20,827 bases of DNA from Bordetella parapertussis (GCA_945882755.1 CAMCWS010000033.1:1-20827); one strand, 5' to 3'. Numbered from the stretch's first letter, positions 8,064 through 15,830 are shown. Notes: a model not told the origin generated them from the letters alone. Program-made: numbers and translations.

Positions 8064-9053
8064 ATGAACGACGTTTCTACCGAACAAGACCACAAAATGC
8101 TGGACCTCGCAGCACAAGTGCTGACAACCGAGGCACAAGCGCTGCTGGCCATGCGGTCCAGGCTGGGGCCAGACTTCATTGCCGCGGTGAACGCCATCTT
8201 GGTCGTCAAAGGTCGGGTGGTTGTCATGGGCATGGGCAAAAGCGGGCACATAGGCAGAAAAATTGCAGCGACCTTGGCGTCAACGGGGACGCCAGCTTTT
8301 TTTGTGCACCCTGCTGAAGCCAGCCATGGCGACTTAGGCATGGTTACCAAAGAAGACGTGGTTTTGGCTTTGTCCAACAGCGGCGAGAGCCAAGAGTTGT
8401 CCGCCATATTGCCCATCATCAAGCGACAAGGCATTGTGCTTATTGCGATGACTGGCAACGCTCAATCTACTTTGGCACAGCACGCTTTGATCGTTCTAGA
8501 CAGTGCGGTTGAAAAAGAAGCCTGTCCGATGAATCTGGCACCCACCGCCAGCACCACCGCGCAGCTGGCCTTGGGCGACGCCTTGGCGGTTGCAGTACTC
8601 GATGCGCGAGGATTCAAGTCAAGCGATTTCGCTTTGTCGCACCCAGGGGGCAGCCTGGGCAGAAGGCTGCTCACCCATGTCGCTGATGTCATGCGAAGTG
8701 GCGCAGATGTTCCCCAAGTGCTACCCCATACAAGTTTTCCCGATTTGATGCGTGAGATGAGTCAAAAAGGATTGGGCATTTCGGCGGTGGTCGATGAAGA
8801 ACGCAAAATTTTGGGCATATTTACCGATGGAGATTTGCGCCGCCTGATAGAAAAGGGTGTCGATGTGCTGCCCTTAAAGGCCCAAGAGGTCATGAAACCC
8901 CAGCCAAGCACCATCCACCAAGACGCATTGGCGGCAGAAGCCGCGCAGTTGATGGAGCAGTTGCGCATTACTTCCTTGTTAGTGGTCGATCAAGACAACC
9001 GCTTGTGTGGCGCCCTCAACAGCAATGACTTAATGCGAGCCAAGGTGATTTGA
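8064..9053 (+). CDS. kdsD: Arabinose-5-phosphate isomerase (KdsD/KpsF family)
   Basis: This enzyme interconverts ribulose 5-phosphate and arabinose 5-phosphate, the first committed step toward Kdo for LPS. The 329-residue product matches the usual length. An N-terminal SIS sugar-isomerase domain contains GMGKSGHIGRKIAATLASTG (about 54-73), the conserved HPAEASHGDLGM, and SNSGES. Two C-terminal CBS domains follow, around VADVMRSG and AQEVMKPQPSTIH. I chose the ATG at 8064 over a rare upstream in-frame start at 8028 that would overlap mnmE. The stop TGA overlaps the kdsC ATG (TGATG), so the two are coupled. Because it sits beside kdsC and lptC, the LPS paralogue (KdsD) is more likely than the capsule one (KpsF). 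Confidence 0.95.
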   Translation: MNDVSTEQDHKMLDLAAQVLTTEAQALLAMRSRLGPDFIAAVNAILVVKGRVVVMGMGKSGHIGRKIAATLASTGTPAFFVHPAEASHGDLGMVTKEDVVLALSNSGESQELSAILPIIKRQGIVLIAMTGNAQSTLAQHALIVLDSAVEKEACPMNLAPTASTTAQLALGDALAVAVLDARGFKSSDFALSHPGGSLGRRLLTHVADVMRSGADVPQVLPHTSFPDLMREMSQKGLGISAVVDEERKILGIFTDGDLRRLIEKGVDVLPLKAQEVMKPQPSTIHQDALAAEAAQLMEQLRITSLLVVDQDNRLCGALNSNDLMRAKVI

Positions 9054-9598
9054 TGGCCATCAACCTCAACCCACCACCCGCCCTGTTGGAAAGAGCGAAA
9101 GCCATCAAGTTGTTGATGCTCGATGTAGATGGCGTTTTGACCGAGGGTGGCTTGCATTACAGCGACCAAGGTGAGCAAACCAAAACCTTCAACACCCTCG
9201 ATGGGCATGGTCTGAAACTGTTGCAAGCGCATGGCATCAGTGTGGCCATCATTTCTGGCCGCGATGGCTTGGCTTTAAGGCGGCGTTTATCCGACTTAGG
9301 GGTACAGCATGTGTTTGCAGGTGTGCATGACAAGAAAATCGCCGCGCAAGAACTGTTGTCAACCATGGGGCTTGAATGGTCGCAAGCGGCAGCCATGGGT
9401 GACGATTGGCCCGACTTGGCCATGCTGCTGCCTGCAGGTTTTTCCGCCGCACCACCCGGCGCGCACACCGAAGTTCTGTCACGCGTCGATTGGGTGACTT
9501 TGCGCCCCGCCGGTCACGGCGCGGTGCGCGATGTGTGCGATCTGTTGTTGCGTGCCAGCGGTGTGTATGCATCTGCTTTGCAAGAAGCACTTAAATGA
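9053..9598 (+). CDS. kdsC: 3-deoxy-D-manno-octulosonate 8-phosphate phosphatase
   Basis: KdsC removes phosphate from Kdo-8-phosphate to yield Kdo. It is a short HAD-superfamily phosphatase without a cap domain, and normally tetrameric. The 181-residue product has HAD motif I in LLMLDVDGVLTEGG, where the two aspartates of DVD are the nucleophile and the acid/base. Motif II is IISGRD, and motif IV is MGDDWPDL. The ATG at 9053 overlaps the kdsD stop; the alternative TTG one codon earlier is unlikely. The stop overlaps the lptC start as ATGA. Kdo production and LPS transport are therefore joined in a single translation-coupled run. Confidence 0.95.
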   Translation: MAINLNPPPALLERAKAIKLLMLDVDGVLTEGGLHYSDQGEQTKTFNTLDGHGLKLLQAHGISVAIISGRDGLALRRRLSDLGVQHVFAGVHDKKIAAQELLSTMGLEWSQAAAMGDDWPDLAMLLPAGFSAAPPGAHTEVLSRVDWVTLRPAGHGAVRDVCDLLLRASGVYASALQEALK

Positions 9599-10233
9599 AC
9601 AGCTTGCCCAGACTTCCCAAGCTAGTCCCAGTGTCGGGCTGGCGCAACCGGTTAGAAACGCTTGTGGCTTTTTTGCCTATGGTTTTACTGGCCATTCTTT
9701 TGTGGGGCAGTGTGTGGCTGGTGCGCAATGCACCGAAAGCCGTGTCGGGGCCGGTTGTGGCAAAAACCTCGCATGAGCCAGATTACTTTGCCAATAACTT
9801 CACTTTGAAAACGTATTCCTTGCAAGGCGAGTTGAAGTCTTTTTTGCAAGGAACGTCATCCCTGCATTTTCCCGACACACTTACAAATTTAATTGAACAA
9901 CCGGTGGTGCACTCGATTTCCCGCTCAGGGCGTCTGACAACAGCGGTTGCAAAGCGGTCTTTGTCTAACGAAGACGGGTCAGAAATACAGTTGATCGGCC
10001 AAGCGGTGGTGCACAAACAAGGCTTGGCAACACAAGATCCAGCCATGACGCTGCGAAGCGAGTTCATTCACTTTTTTGCCAACACCGACAGTCTGGTCAC
10101 CTATGCGCCGGTAAAAATTGAAAGAGGAGAGAACCGATTTCAAGGCAATGGTTTGAAGGCCGATAACCTTAACCAGCGGTTTTTACTCCAGGGCCAAGTA
10201 AAGGTGTTGTTGGTACCTGCCAAGCGCCCATAA
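9595..10233 (+). CDS. lptC: LPS export system inner-membrane protein LptC
   Basis: LptC is a bitopic inner-membrane protein that passes LPS from the LptB2FG transporter to periplasmic LptA. The 212-residue product has one N-terminal membrane segment (about residues 21-43, LETLVAFLPMVLLAILLWGSVWL). A periplasmic beta-jellyroll follows, with the family-like HEPDYFANNFTLKTYSLQG and VTYAPVKIERGENRFQGNGLKADN. Sequence conservation in this family is low, but position after kdsD-kdsC makes the call secure. The genes normally next in this cluster, lptA and lptB, are absent: a terminator follows at once. The stop codon TAA is the first base pair of bases of the A-run of that terminator. Confidence 0.9.
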   Translation: MNSLPRLPKLVPVSGWRNRLETLVAFLPMVLLAILLWGSVWLVRNAPKAVSGPVVAKTSHEPDYFANNFTLKTYSLQGELKSFLQGTSSLHFPDTLTNLIEQPVVHSISRSGRLTTAVAKRSLSNEDGSEIQLIGQAVVHKQGLATQDPAMTLRSEFIHFFANTDSLVTYAPVKIERGENRFQGNGLKADNLNQRFLLQGQVKVLLVPAKRP

Positions 10234-10260
10234 AAAAAGGGCTTGGAAATCTCCAAGCCC
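10232..10260. terminator. Hairpin terminator shared by convergent lptC and the RRM gene
   Basis: GGGCTTGGA (10239-10247) and TCCAAGCCC (10252-10260) form a perfect 9-bp stem around AATC. On the minus strand the stem is followed by seven T residues (complement of 10232-10238), a textbook intrinsic terminator for the RRM gene. On the plus strand the following bases are only CAAAGTTTT, so termination of lptC here would be weaker. Confidence 0.85.
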
Positions 10261-10287
10261 CAAAGTTTTCAGCCTCAAGCGGGTAAA

Positions 10288-10818
10288 TTAATACTCGTTG
10301 CGTCCTGAAGAACCATTGTTTTGACGCGCACCGCCGCCGCCATAAGGGCTGCGGAAATTGCCCTCATTGCCGCCAGAAGAACCTTCACGACGACCGCCGC
10401 CACCGTAGCCGCCGCCACCTTCACGACGACCGCCACCGCCGCCGTAGCCGCCACCGCCATCTCGACCACCGCCGCCATAGCCACCACCGCCGCCTTCGCG
10501 ACCGCCGCCACCATAACCGCCACCGCCGCCGCCGCCATAACCACCGCCGCCACTGCGGGGAGGACGAGGCTCCATGGGGCGAGCTTCGTTCACAACCAAG
10601 CTACGACCGCCAAGGGGTTGACCATTCATGCCGTTAATGGCTGCTTGGGCTTCGGCATCGCTGCCCATTTCAACAAAGCCAAAGCCTTTGGAGCGGCCTG
10701 TATCGCGCTCCATCATGACTTTAGCGCTGGTGACAGTGCCAAATTGACCAAAGGATTGTTCCAAGTCGCCATCGCGCACGGAATATGGCAGATTGCCGAC
10801 GTAAAGTTTGTTGCCCAT
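10288..10818 (-). CDS. RRM-type RNA-binding protein with glycine-rich C-terminal repeats
   Basis: The 176-residue product is one RNA-recognition motif plus a glycine-rich tail, the layout of the bacterial/cyanobacterial Rbp and plant GRP proteins, which are often cold-induced. RNP2 is KLYVGNL (4-10) and RNP1 is KGFGFVEM (44-51), with the aromatic residues that stack on RNA present. Residues about 90-150 are repeats of GGGGYGGGG spaced by RE, RD or RRE, a flexible low-complexity region able to bind RNA or phase-separate. The ATG at 10818 has a GGAG Shine-Dalgarno sequence seven bases upstream. That GGAG lies inside a perfect 8-bp inverted repeat, suggesting control of translation by RNA folding. 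It is probably a post-transcriptional regulator or RNA chaperone; the exact targets cannot be read. Confidence 0.9.
   Translation of the reverse strand: MGNKLYVGNLPYSVRDGDLEQSFGQFGTVTSAKVMMERDTGRSKGFGFVEMGSDAEAQAAINGMNGQPLGGRSLVVNEARPMEPRPPRSGGGGYGGGGGGGYGGGGREGGGGGYGGGGRDGGGGYGGGGGRREGGGGYGGGGRREGSSGGNEGNFRSPYGGGGARQNNGSSGRNEY
10369..10551 (-). repeat. In-gene repeat region encoding Gly/Tyr/Arg repeats
   Basis: The DNA is an imperfect array of GGY-type codons that gives about five copies of GGGGYGGGG with R/E/D spacers. Such arrays can slip during replication, so repeat number may differ between strains. The antisense frames are open over much of this stretch only because of the repeat composition. 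Confidence 0.75.
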
Positions 10819-10956
10819 TCAGGGACTCCATAAAAACATATAAAAAAGCGACGGAGTCCCGATTGCACCTGTCCACGAAAGTCAAGAAGCGAAACTAACC
10901 TATCACCCGCAAGCTGCGTACGCACCCAAGTGCTTTACCCAGTCAGAACCATTATG
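10819..10956 (-). promoter_or_regulatory. Leader of the RRM gene with SD-sequestering hairpin
   Basis: On the minus strand, GGGACTCC (complement of 10853-10860) can pair perfectly with GGAGTCCC (complement of 10822-10829). The enclosed 23-nt loop is U-rich and contains a run of six T. The 3' arm contains the GGAG Shine-Dalgarno sequence, so pairing would block ribosome binding. A -10-like CATAAT lies at complement 10951-10956, without a good -35; a start there would give a leader of roughly 125 nt, similar in scale to cold-shock gene leaders. The hairpin is certain in sequence; its function is inferred. Confidence 0.55.
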
Positions 10957-11028
10957 AGACAAAAATCATGAAGAAAACCAAGTGTTTATCCTCAATTTGC
11001 AAGTTTAAAGGTCAAAAAACCACAAAAA

Positions 11029-12231
11029 CTACCAACTGACCTCGCGGTCCGGGCTGGAGTTGATTTTGTGAATGCTCAAATCAGCGCCCTCAAACTCCTC
11101 TTCTTGGCTTAAGCGCAAGCCCATGGTTACTTTCAAGAGGCCATACAAAAGGAAAGAAGTAAGAACGGCCCAAGCAACGCCTGAAAGCGTGCCTATTAAC
11201 TGCGCCAAAACATTCACGCCGCCCAAACCGCCAAGGGCTGGAAGGCCAAAAACACCAGCTGCAATGCCGCCCCAAGTACCGCAAATACCGTGCAAAGGCC
11301 AGACACCCAAAACATCGTCAATCTTCCAGCGGTTTTGCGTCAAAGTGAACATGGCCACAAACAAAGCACCGGCAACGCCACCCACCACCAAAGCACCAAG
11401 GGGGTGCATAAGGTCTGAGCCGGCACAAACCGCCACCAAGCCCGCCAATGGCCCGTTGTGAACAAATCCCGGGTCATTTTTGCCAAGCCATAAAGCGGCC
11501 AAGGTGCCGCCCACCATGGCCATGAGACTGTTGACCGCAACCAAGCCTGAAATTTTGTCTACCGTTTGTGCGCTCATGACATTGAAGCCAAACCAGCCGA
11601 CGCACAACACCCAAGCACCTAGCGCCAAAAACGGAATACTTGAAGGAGGGTGGGCAGAAATCGCACCATCTTTTTTGTAACGGTTGCTGCGGGCGCCCAG
11701 CAATAGCACCGCAGGCAAGGCAATCCACCCGCCTACAGCATGGACCACCACGGAACCAGCGAAATCATGGAACTCATGACCTGTCAGTGCTTTGAGCCAA
11801 GCTTGCAAGCCAAAATGCTGGTTCCAAACAATGCCTTCATAAAAAGGATAAATAAACCCCACGATAACGGCAGTTGCAATCAATTGAGGGTAGAAGCGAG
11901 CACGTTCAGCAATTCCGCCAGAGACAATCGCGGGAATGGCCGCTGCAAAGGTGAGCAGGAAGAAAAACTTCACCAATTCATAGCCATTGCGTTGAGCCAA
12001 CACATCGGCACCGACGAAAAAAGTGGTGCCGTAAGCGACGCTGTAACCCACCGCAAAGTAAACCACGGTGGAAATACTGAAGTCCACCAAAATCTTTACC
12101 AAGGCATTGACCTGGTTTTTTTTGCGTACAGTGCCAAGTTCTAAAAAAGCAAAACCAGCATGCATGGCCAAAACCATGATGGCGCCAAGCAGAATGAACA
12201 AGGCGTCAATGCCCTGTTTGGGTGCATCCAT
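11029..12231 (-). CDS. amt: Ammonium transporter (Amt/MEP/Rh family)
   Basis: Amt proteins are trimeric inner-membrane channels or transporters for ammonium. The 400-residue product has the expected run of about eleven membrane segments. Conserved stretches include FAFLELGTVRKKNQVNALVKILVDF near the start and FAGSVVVHAVGGW, which holds the first twin histidine. HGICGTWGGIAAGVFG holds the second twin-histidine region. I chose the ATG at 12231 (MDAPKQGIDALF), with GGAG five bases upstream. A longer in-frame start at 12297 would overlap the regulatory region. No signal peptide is evident and no glnK lies beside it, though amt-glnK pairs are common elsewhere. A sigma-54-like site lies about 75 bases upstream. 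Confidence 0.95.
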   Translation of the reverse strand: MDAPKQGIDALFILLGAIMVLAMHAGFAFLELGTVRKKNQVNALVKILVDFSISTVVYFAVGYSVAYGTTFFVGADVLAQRNGYELVKFFFLLTFAAAIPAIVSGGIAERARFYPQLIATAVIVGFIYPFYEGIVWNQHFGLQAWLKALTGHEFHDFAGSVVVHAVGGWIALPAVLLLGARSNRYKKDGAISAHPPSSIPFLALGAWVLCVGWFGFNVMSAQTVDKISGLVAVNSLMAMVGGTLAALWLGKNDPGFVHNGPLAGLVAVCAGSDLMHPLGALVVGGVAGALFVAMFTLTQNRWKIDDVLGVWPLHGICGTWGGIAAGVFGLPALGGLGGVNVLAQLIGTLSGVAWAVLTSFLLYGLLKVTMGLRLSQEEEFEGADLSIHKINSSPDREVSW

Positions 12232-12259
12232 GATATCTCCAGGGGAATTGTGGGCTAAA

Positions 12260-12297
12260 TTGGTGCGAAAAGAAGTTGCAAAAGAGATTTGCACCAA
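12260..12297. repeat. Inverted repeat in the amt leader (TTGGTGC / GCACCAA)
   Basis: TTGGTGC (12260-12266) and GCACCAA (12291-12297) are perfect 7-bp inverted arms 24 bases apart. The hexamers TGGTGC and GCACCA resemble half-sites of the nitrogen regulator NtrC, but their spacing and order differ from the known GCACCA-(short gap)-TGGTGC arrangement. The alternative is a hairpin in the amt mRNA leader. Confidence 0.4.
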
Positions 12298-12303
12298 AAC
12301 AAA

Positions 12304-12318
12304 GCAAAATTCACACCA
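12304..12318 (-). promoter_or_regulatory. Sigma-54-like promoter of amt
   Basis: The minus strand reads TGGTGTG-AATT-TTGC. This keeps the invariant GG and GC at the exact spacing of the -24/-12 consensus TGGCACG-N4-TTGC, with mismatches only in the CAC part. Ammonium transporters are commonly RpoN/NtrC-controlled, so the site makes sense. It overlaps the last codons of the upstream kinase gene. Confidence 0.5.
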
Positions 12319-14077
12319 TGGCGTCTGTATTTCGGGCTTGAGGCGCTTGACTGGAAAGCAATTGGAAAATCAAGGCCGTCAATTGATCACGGTTAAAGGG
12401 CTTCAAAAGCAAACCGGATAAACCGGCTTTGTAAAAAGCCTCCAAGTCTTGGGGATTCACGTTCGCCGTGAGGCCGATCAGGGGCGGCTTGGATGGGAAG
12501 TCAGAGAGGGACAGACGCTGGGCCGTTTGAATGCCATCCAAGTTGGGCATCACCATGTCTAAAAAAACCAAGTCGAAGCTGTGTTCTTCAATCAAGCGAA
12601 GAGCCGCAAAACCATCTTCGCCTTCCTCAATAGTTGCATCGGGCCACTGGCTAAGCAAGATTTGACGCAAAACCAATCGGTTCACCGCATGGTCATCCAC
12701 GATCAAAAAGCGCAGCTTAGAAAACCCCGCCAATGGGGTCAAAGCAAGCGTCACATCAGGCGCAGGGGGTGCTTCAACCGCAGGCAGATGCAGAGAAAAC
12801 CAAAACTCAGAGCCCCGACCCAGCTCACTCTTAAACTGTAATTCTCCACCCAGCAAATGGACCAAGCGCTGAGAAATCATCAGGCCCAGTCCGCTGCCAC
12901 CAAACCGGGCTTGAATACTGGGATTGGCTTGGGAGAAACTGGAAAACAAACGCTGTTGTTCTTCCTCGGCTATACCAATGCCGGTATCGCTCACTCTGAA
13001 CTCAAACCAGTCATCGGGCAAGGCGCTGATAGTTAGCAGCACGTCGCCCGCTGCGGTGAACTTGATGGCGTTACCCAGCAAATTGACCAAGACTTGGGTA
13101 AGCCGGTGGCTGTCGGTTTCAGCCCAAGCTGGCAGGTTGGGCGGCAAATCACAGCTGTAACAAATAGAGTTTTCAACGCGAGGCATGAAAAGGCCAAAAG
13201 CAGAGCCAATGGTTTGGTACAAATCTGCGGGAGCAATGCGAGCGCGAAGCTGACCAGACTTGAATTGGGTGTAGTCCAGCACATCGTTGATGACGGTCAA
13301 AAGATGATCGGCGGATTGACGTGTGTGATCCAACACCATCAACGCTCGCGGTTTATCCCGAACCACAGACAGCAACAGACTGTTAAAGCCCATGATGGCG
13401 TTCATGGGGGTACGAAGCTCATGGCTGACAGAACCAATGAAACTTTCTCGCATTTGCAGTGTTTGAGAAAGCTCTTTCTCTGTATTTTTCAACTCGGCTT
13501 GCGTGTTTTCCAGATCGACAAAAGCTTGCTCGTATTGAGAGTGGTAAAAAAGCAATATCGCAATGATGATGACGAAGCTGAAAGAATAGTCAATCAATGA
13601 GGCTAAGGTGTTTTGTGAATCCAGTCCCAACACCGGTCCGACACCCCACCAATCGAAAGCATAAGCTTGGATGTAATGAACACCAACGTCAATCAAAAGC
13701 CAAATAAAGGCAGCCAAGCGGCCAACAATAAAGTAATTTGCCACGATCAGGACTGAAAACCACATCAAACAACTGGCATAAACGCCACCTGAATACCAAG
13801 CGATCACAAACAATTGAACAGCCGCCAAGACAGAGGCGCATTGGCAAGTCAAATACAGTGACAAGCCTCCCCAAAAAACCCATAAAAGCAGAAACCAAAA
13901 AGCCAATAAAACAAAAGAAAGCGTTTGTACCGCAGACACAGGCGTTGCGAGCGAAATAAAAAGGGAAGCTAAAAGGCCTGAACACAAGATGATGAAAGCG
14001 AACAAGCGATCTTGAGGCAAGCGGGCGAAAGCTGGAAAAGCTCTCTGAAAATGCTGGAAATACATATCAGCGCTCAT
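12311..14077 (-). CDS. Membrane-bound hybrid sensor histidine kinase (second of a tandem pair)
   Basis: The 588-residue product has an N-terminal region of about five or six membrane segments (about 26-178) and a short coiled-coil (185-210). The HisKA domain follows with phospho-acceptor H219 in SVSHELRTPMN. The HATPase_c domain has an N-box near NLLGNAIKF, G1 DTGIGI (364-369) and G2 GGSGLGL. The C-terminal receiver domain has acidic pair D461/D462, phospho-acceptor D507 in FLDMVMP, T537 and K559. All catalytic residues are present. It lacks any periplasmic sensor domain and any output domain. Its ATG overlaps the end of the upstream kinase gene by 11 bases, so they form one operon; an ATG four codons on is possible. 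Signal and target are unknown. Confidence 0.92.
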   Translation of the reverse strand: MSADMYFQHFQRAFPAFARLPQDRLFAFIILCSGLLASLFISLATPVSAVQTLSFVLLAFWFLLLWVFWGGLSLYLTCQCASVLAAVQLFVIAWYSGGVYASCLMWFSVLIVANYFIVGRLAAFIWLLIDVGVHYIQAYAFDWWGVGPVLGLDSQNTLASLIDYSFSFVIIIAILLFYHSQYEQAFVDLENTQAELKNTEKELSQTLQMRESFIGSVSHELRTPMNAIMGFNSLLLSVVRDKPRALMVLDHTRQSADHLLTVINDVLDYTQFKSGQLRARIAPADLYQTIGSAFGLFMPRVENSICYSCDLPPNLPAWAETDSHRLTQVLVNLLGNAIKFTAAGDVLLTISALPDDWFEFRVSDTGIGIAEEEQQRLFSSFSQANPSIQARFGGSGLGLMISQRLVHLLGGELQFKSELGRGSEFWFSLHLPAVEAPPAPDVTLALTPLAGFSKLRFLIVDDHAVNRLVLRQILLSQWPDATIEEGEDGFAALRLIEEHSFDLVFLDMVMPNLDGIQTAQRLSLSDFPSKPPLIGLTANVNPQDLEAFYKAGLSGLLLKPFNRDQLTALIFQLLSSQAPQARNTDAMV

Positions 14078-15830
14078 TGGAAGGCTTGCCTAAATATTTT
14101 TGTAAAGCCAAAGACACGGCAGCAGGGTCGATAGGCTTGGATAAGACGGCGTCCATGCCAACATCCAAACAAGCTTGGGTTTCAGACGCCAAGCTGTGCG
14201 CGGTCAAACCAACAACAAAAGGCTTGTGACGCAGAGATGAGAATGAAGGCGACAACAGCTGCCGCGTTGTCTCTAAACCATCCATATGGGGCATCACCAC
14301 ATCCATCAACACCAAAGCAAAGGCCGTGCTGGTGCAGGCTTGCAAAGCGTTGGCGCCGCTGTCAGCCGTGTGGATGATGCAATGCGGCCACAAATTCTTT
14401 AAGAGAATTTCAACCACCAACAAATTGACTGGGGTATCGTCGACCACCAAAACTGACAGGGGAAAAGAACTTTCACTAACAAAGAGGGCATCAAAGCCAT
14501 AAGCAGCCTTAGCGGCACGCAGCGGCAAATCAAACCAAAAAAGCGTGCCACCTTCATCGGGTGAACTCAAACCCATACGGCCTCCCAGCAGGCTGATCAA
14601 TCTGTCACTAAGAGACAAGCCCAAACCAGCGCCACCGTACATGCGCTGCACACCTTCACTGGCCAGGGAAAAACGGTTGAAGATAGCCTGGTTAATAGCG
14701 GGATCAATACCTAAACCGGTGTCCTGAACCTCGATGCGAACCATGTCGCCTGCAACCAAGCAACGCAGATCAACAGAGCCTTGTGGGGTGAATTTCACTG
14801 CGTTGTCGAGCAAATGATTAACGACTTGCTCAAAACGCGCCCTGTCGCCCTCCAGAAAGTCGGGAAGAGCTGGGTCTAAACATAAGTTCAATGACAAACC
14901 CTTGTCCTTAGCGCGTGGCGCAAACTTAGATTGACAAGCCAGCAAAGCCTCTTTCAGAGAAAAGCTAGATGTCTGCAAAACCAAACGACCTGCTTCCAGT
15001 TGCGAAATGTCCAATATGTCATTCACGACACGCAGCAGTTGCTCAGTGGCTTTTCGTATATGAACAGCAATAGCCGCTTGTTCCGCTTCCTCCGCTAGTT
15101 CGGATACTAAAACACTGTTCAAGCCCAAAATAGCGTTCATGGGTGTGCGTAGTTCATGGCCAACGGCTGCAATGAAATCATCTCGGTGTGCTTGCGCAGC
15201 GCGCAAGGCATCATGGGTTTCTAGCAGGTCCGCGTTGCGGGCGGCCAAATCACGCAGCTTTGCATTTCGCATCCAGTCATACAAAGCAATGGCCAAAACC
15301 AAAAAAAATATCACATTGAGCTTAGACAAAATACCCATCTCGAGTGAAAAATTCTCTGGGGACACAAGACTGCTGCTAACGTTGAATGAAACAGCAGCGA
15401 AATGAAACAAGTTGAGCAACACAATCAACAGCAGCCAAATAATTGACCAGCGCACACCTAACAACATCAACGCAGCAACAGGAATGACAGGCATCCATGC
15501 AATATTGGGAGAGTTCACGCCACCCGTATTGAAGACCACCAAGCTAAGCATAGAAGCTGAAAACAACACCATGACATGGGACGAGAAGTTGACCGCATTC
15601 AAAAAGAAAACAACCAAAAATAGCCCTGAAAAAATGAAAAAAGCATAAAAATTCAAAACCAAGGTGTCGTCAACATGGGGGACCAGAAAAACCAAAGCAG
15701 AATTAAGAGCACCACATGCACAGGCGAACAACAATAAGCCGCGGCGGCTAAAGCCCGGCCATGCTTGCAATCGAATGGCTTGTAAATCAAGCCAATGGCG
15801 TGCGACGGCAAAGCTCTTAGAGAAAATCAT
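14067..15830 (-). CDS. Membrane-bound hybrid sensor histidine kinase (first of a tandem pair)
   Basis: The 587-residue product (ATG at 15830, MIFSKSFAVARHW) has about six membrane segments (residues 30-185) with the motif NTGGVNSPNIAWMP between two of them. A coiled-coil linker leads to HisKA with H225 in AVGHELRTPMN. HATPase_c has LLDNAVKF, DTGLGI and GGAGLGL. The C-terminal receiver has D464/D465, phospho-acceptor D510 in LMDVVMP, T543 and K565. A TTG 12 bases upstream is a possible alternative start; neither has a good Shine-Dalgarno sequence. The overall layout equals the neighbouring kinase, suggesting an old duplication. The gene is divergent from metX. The sensed signal cannot be read. 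Confidence 0.92.
   Translation of the reverse strand: MIFSKSFAVARHWLDLQAIRLQAWPGFSRRGLLLFACACGALNSALVFLVPHVDDTLVLNFYAFFIFSGLFLVVFFLNAVNFSSHVMVLFSASMLSLVVFNTGGVNSPNIAWMPVIPVAALMLLGVRWSIIWLLLIVLLNLFHFAAVSFNVSSSLVSPENFSLEMGILSKLNVIFFLVLAIALYDWMRNAKLRDLAARNADLLETHDALRAAQAHRDDFIAAVGHELRTPMNAILGLNSVLVSELAEEAEQAAIAVHIRKATEQLLRVVNDILDISQLEAGRLVLQTSSFSLKEALLACQSKFAPRAKDKGLSLNLCLDPALPDFLEGDRARFEQVVNHLLDNAVKFTPQGSVDLRCLVAGDMVRIEVQDTGLGIDPAINQAIFNRFSLASEGVQRMYGGAGLGLSLSDRLISLLGGRMGLSSPDEGGTLFWFDLPLRAAKAAYGFDALFVSESSFPLSVLVVDDTPVNLLVVEILLKNLWPHCIIHTADSGANALQACTSTAFALVLMDVVMPHMDGLETTRQLLSPSFSSLRHKPFVVGLTAHSLASETQACLDVGMDAVLSKPIDPAAVSLALQKYLGKPSNER

Noticed and set aside
10275..10833. Ala/Thr- or Ala/Val-rich open frames over the RRM gene
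   Set aside because: They come from the GGY repeat read in other frames or on the other strand; the composition is pure low complexity and the RRM frame has clear RNP motifs.
10831..10861. Transcription attenuator before the T-run in the RRM leader
   Set aside because: I looked for a stable GC hairpin immediately before the six T residues on the minus strand and found none; the only good pairing spans the T-run and includes the Shine-Dalgarno sequence.
12270..12297. Second sigma-54 site formed by TGGTGC and TTTTGCA on the minus strand in the amt leader
   Set aside because: The GG and GC elements are 14 bases apart instead of 10, so it cannot be a -24/-12 promoter.
13094..13600. 168-codon plus-strand open frame inside the hybrid kinase
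   Set aside because: Antisense to the HisKA and HATPase coding sequence; shadow frame.
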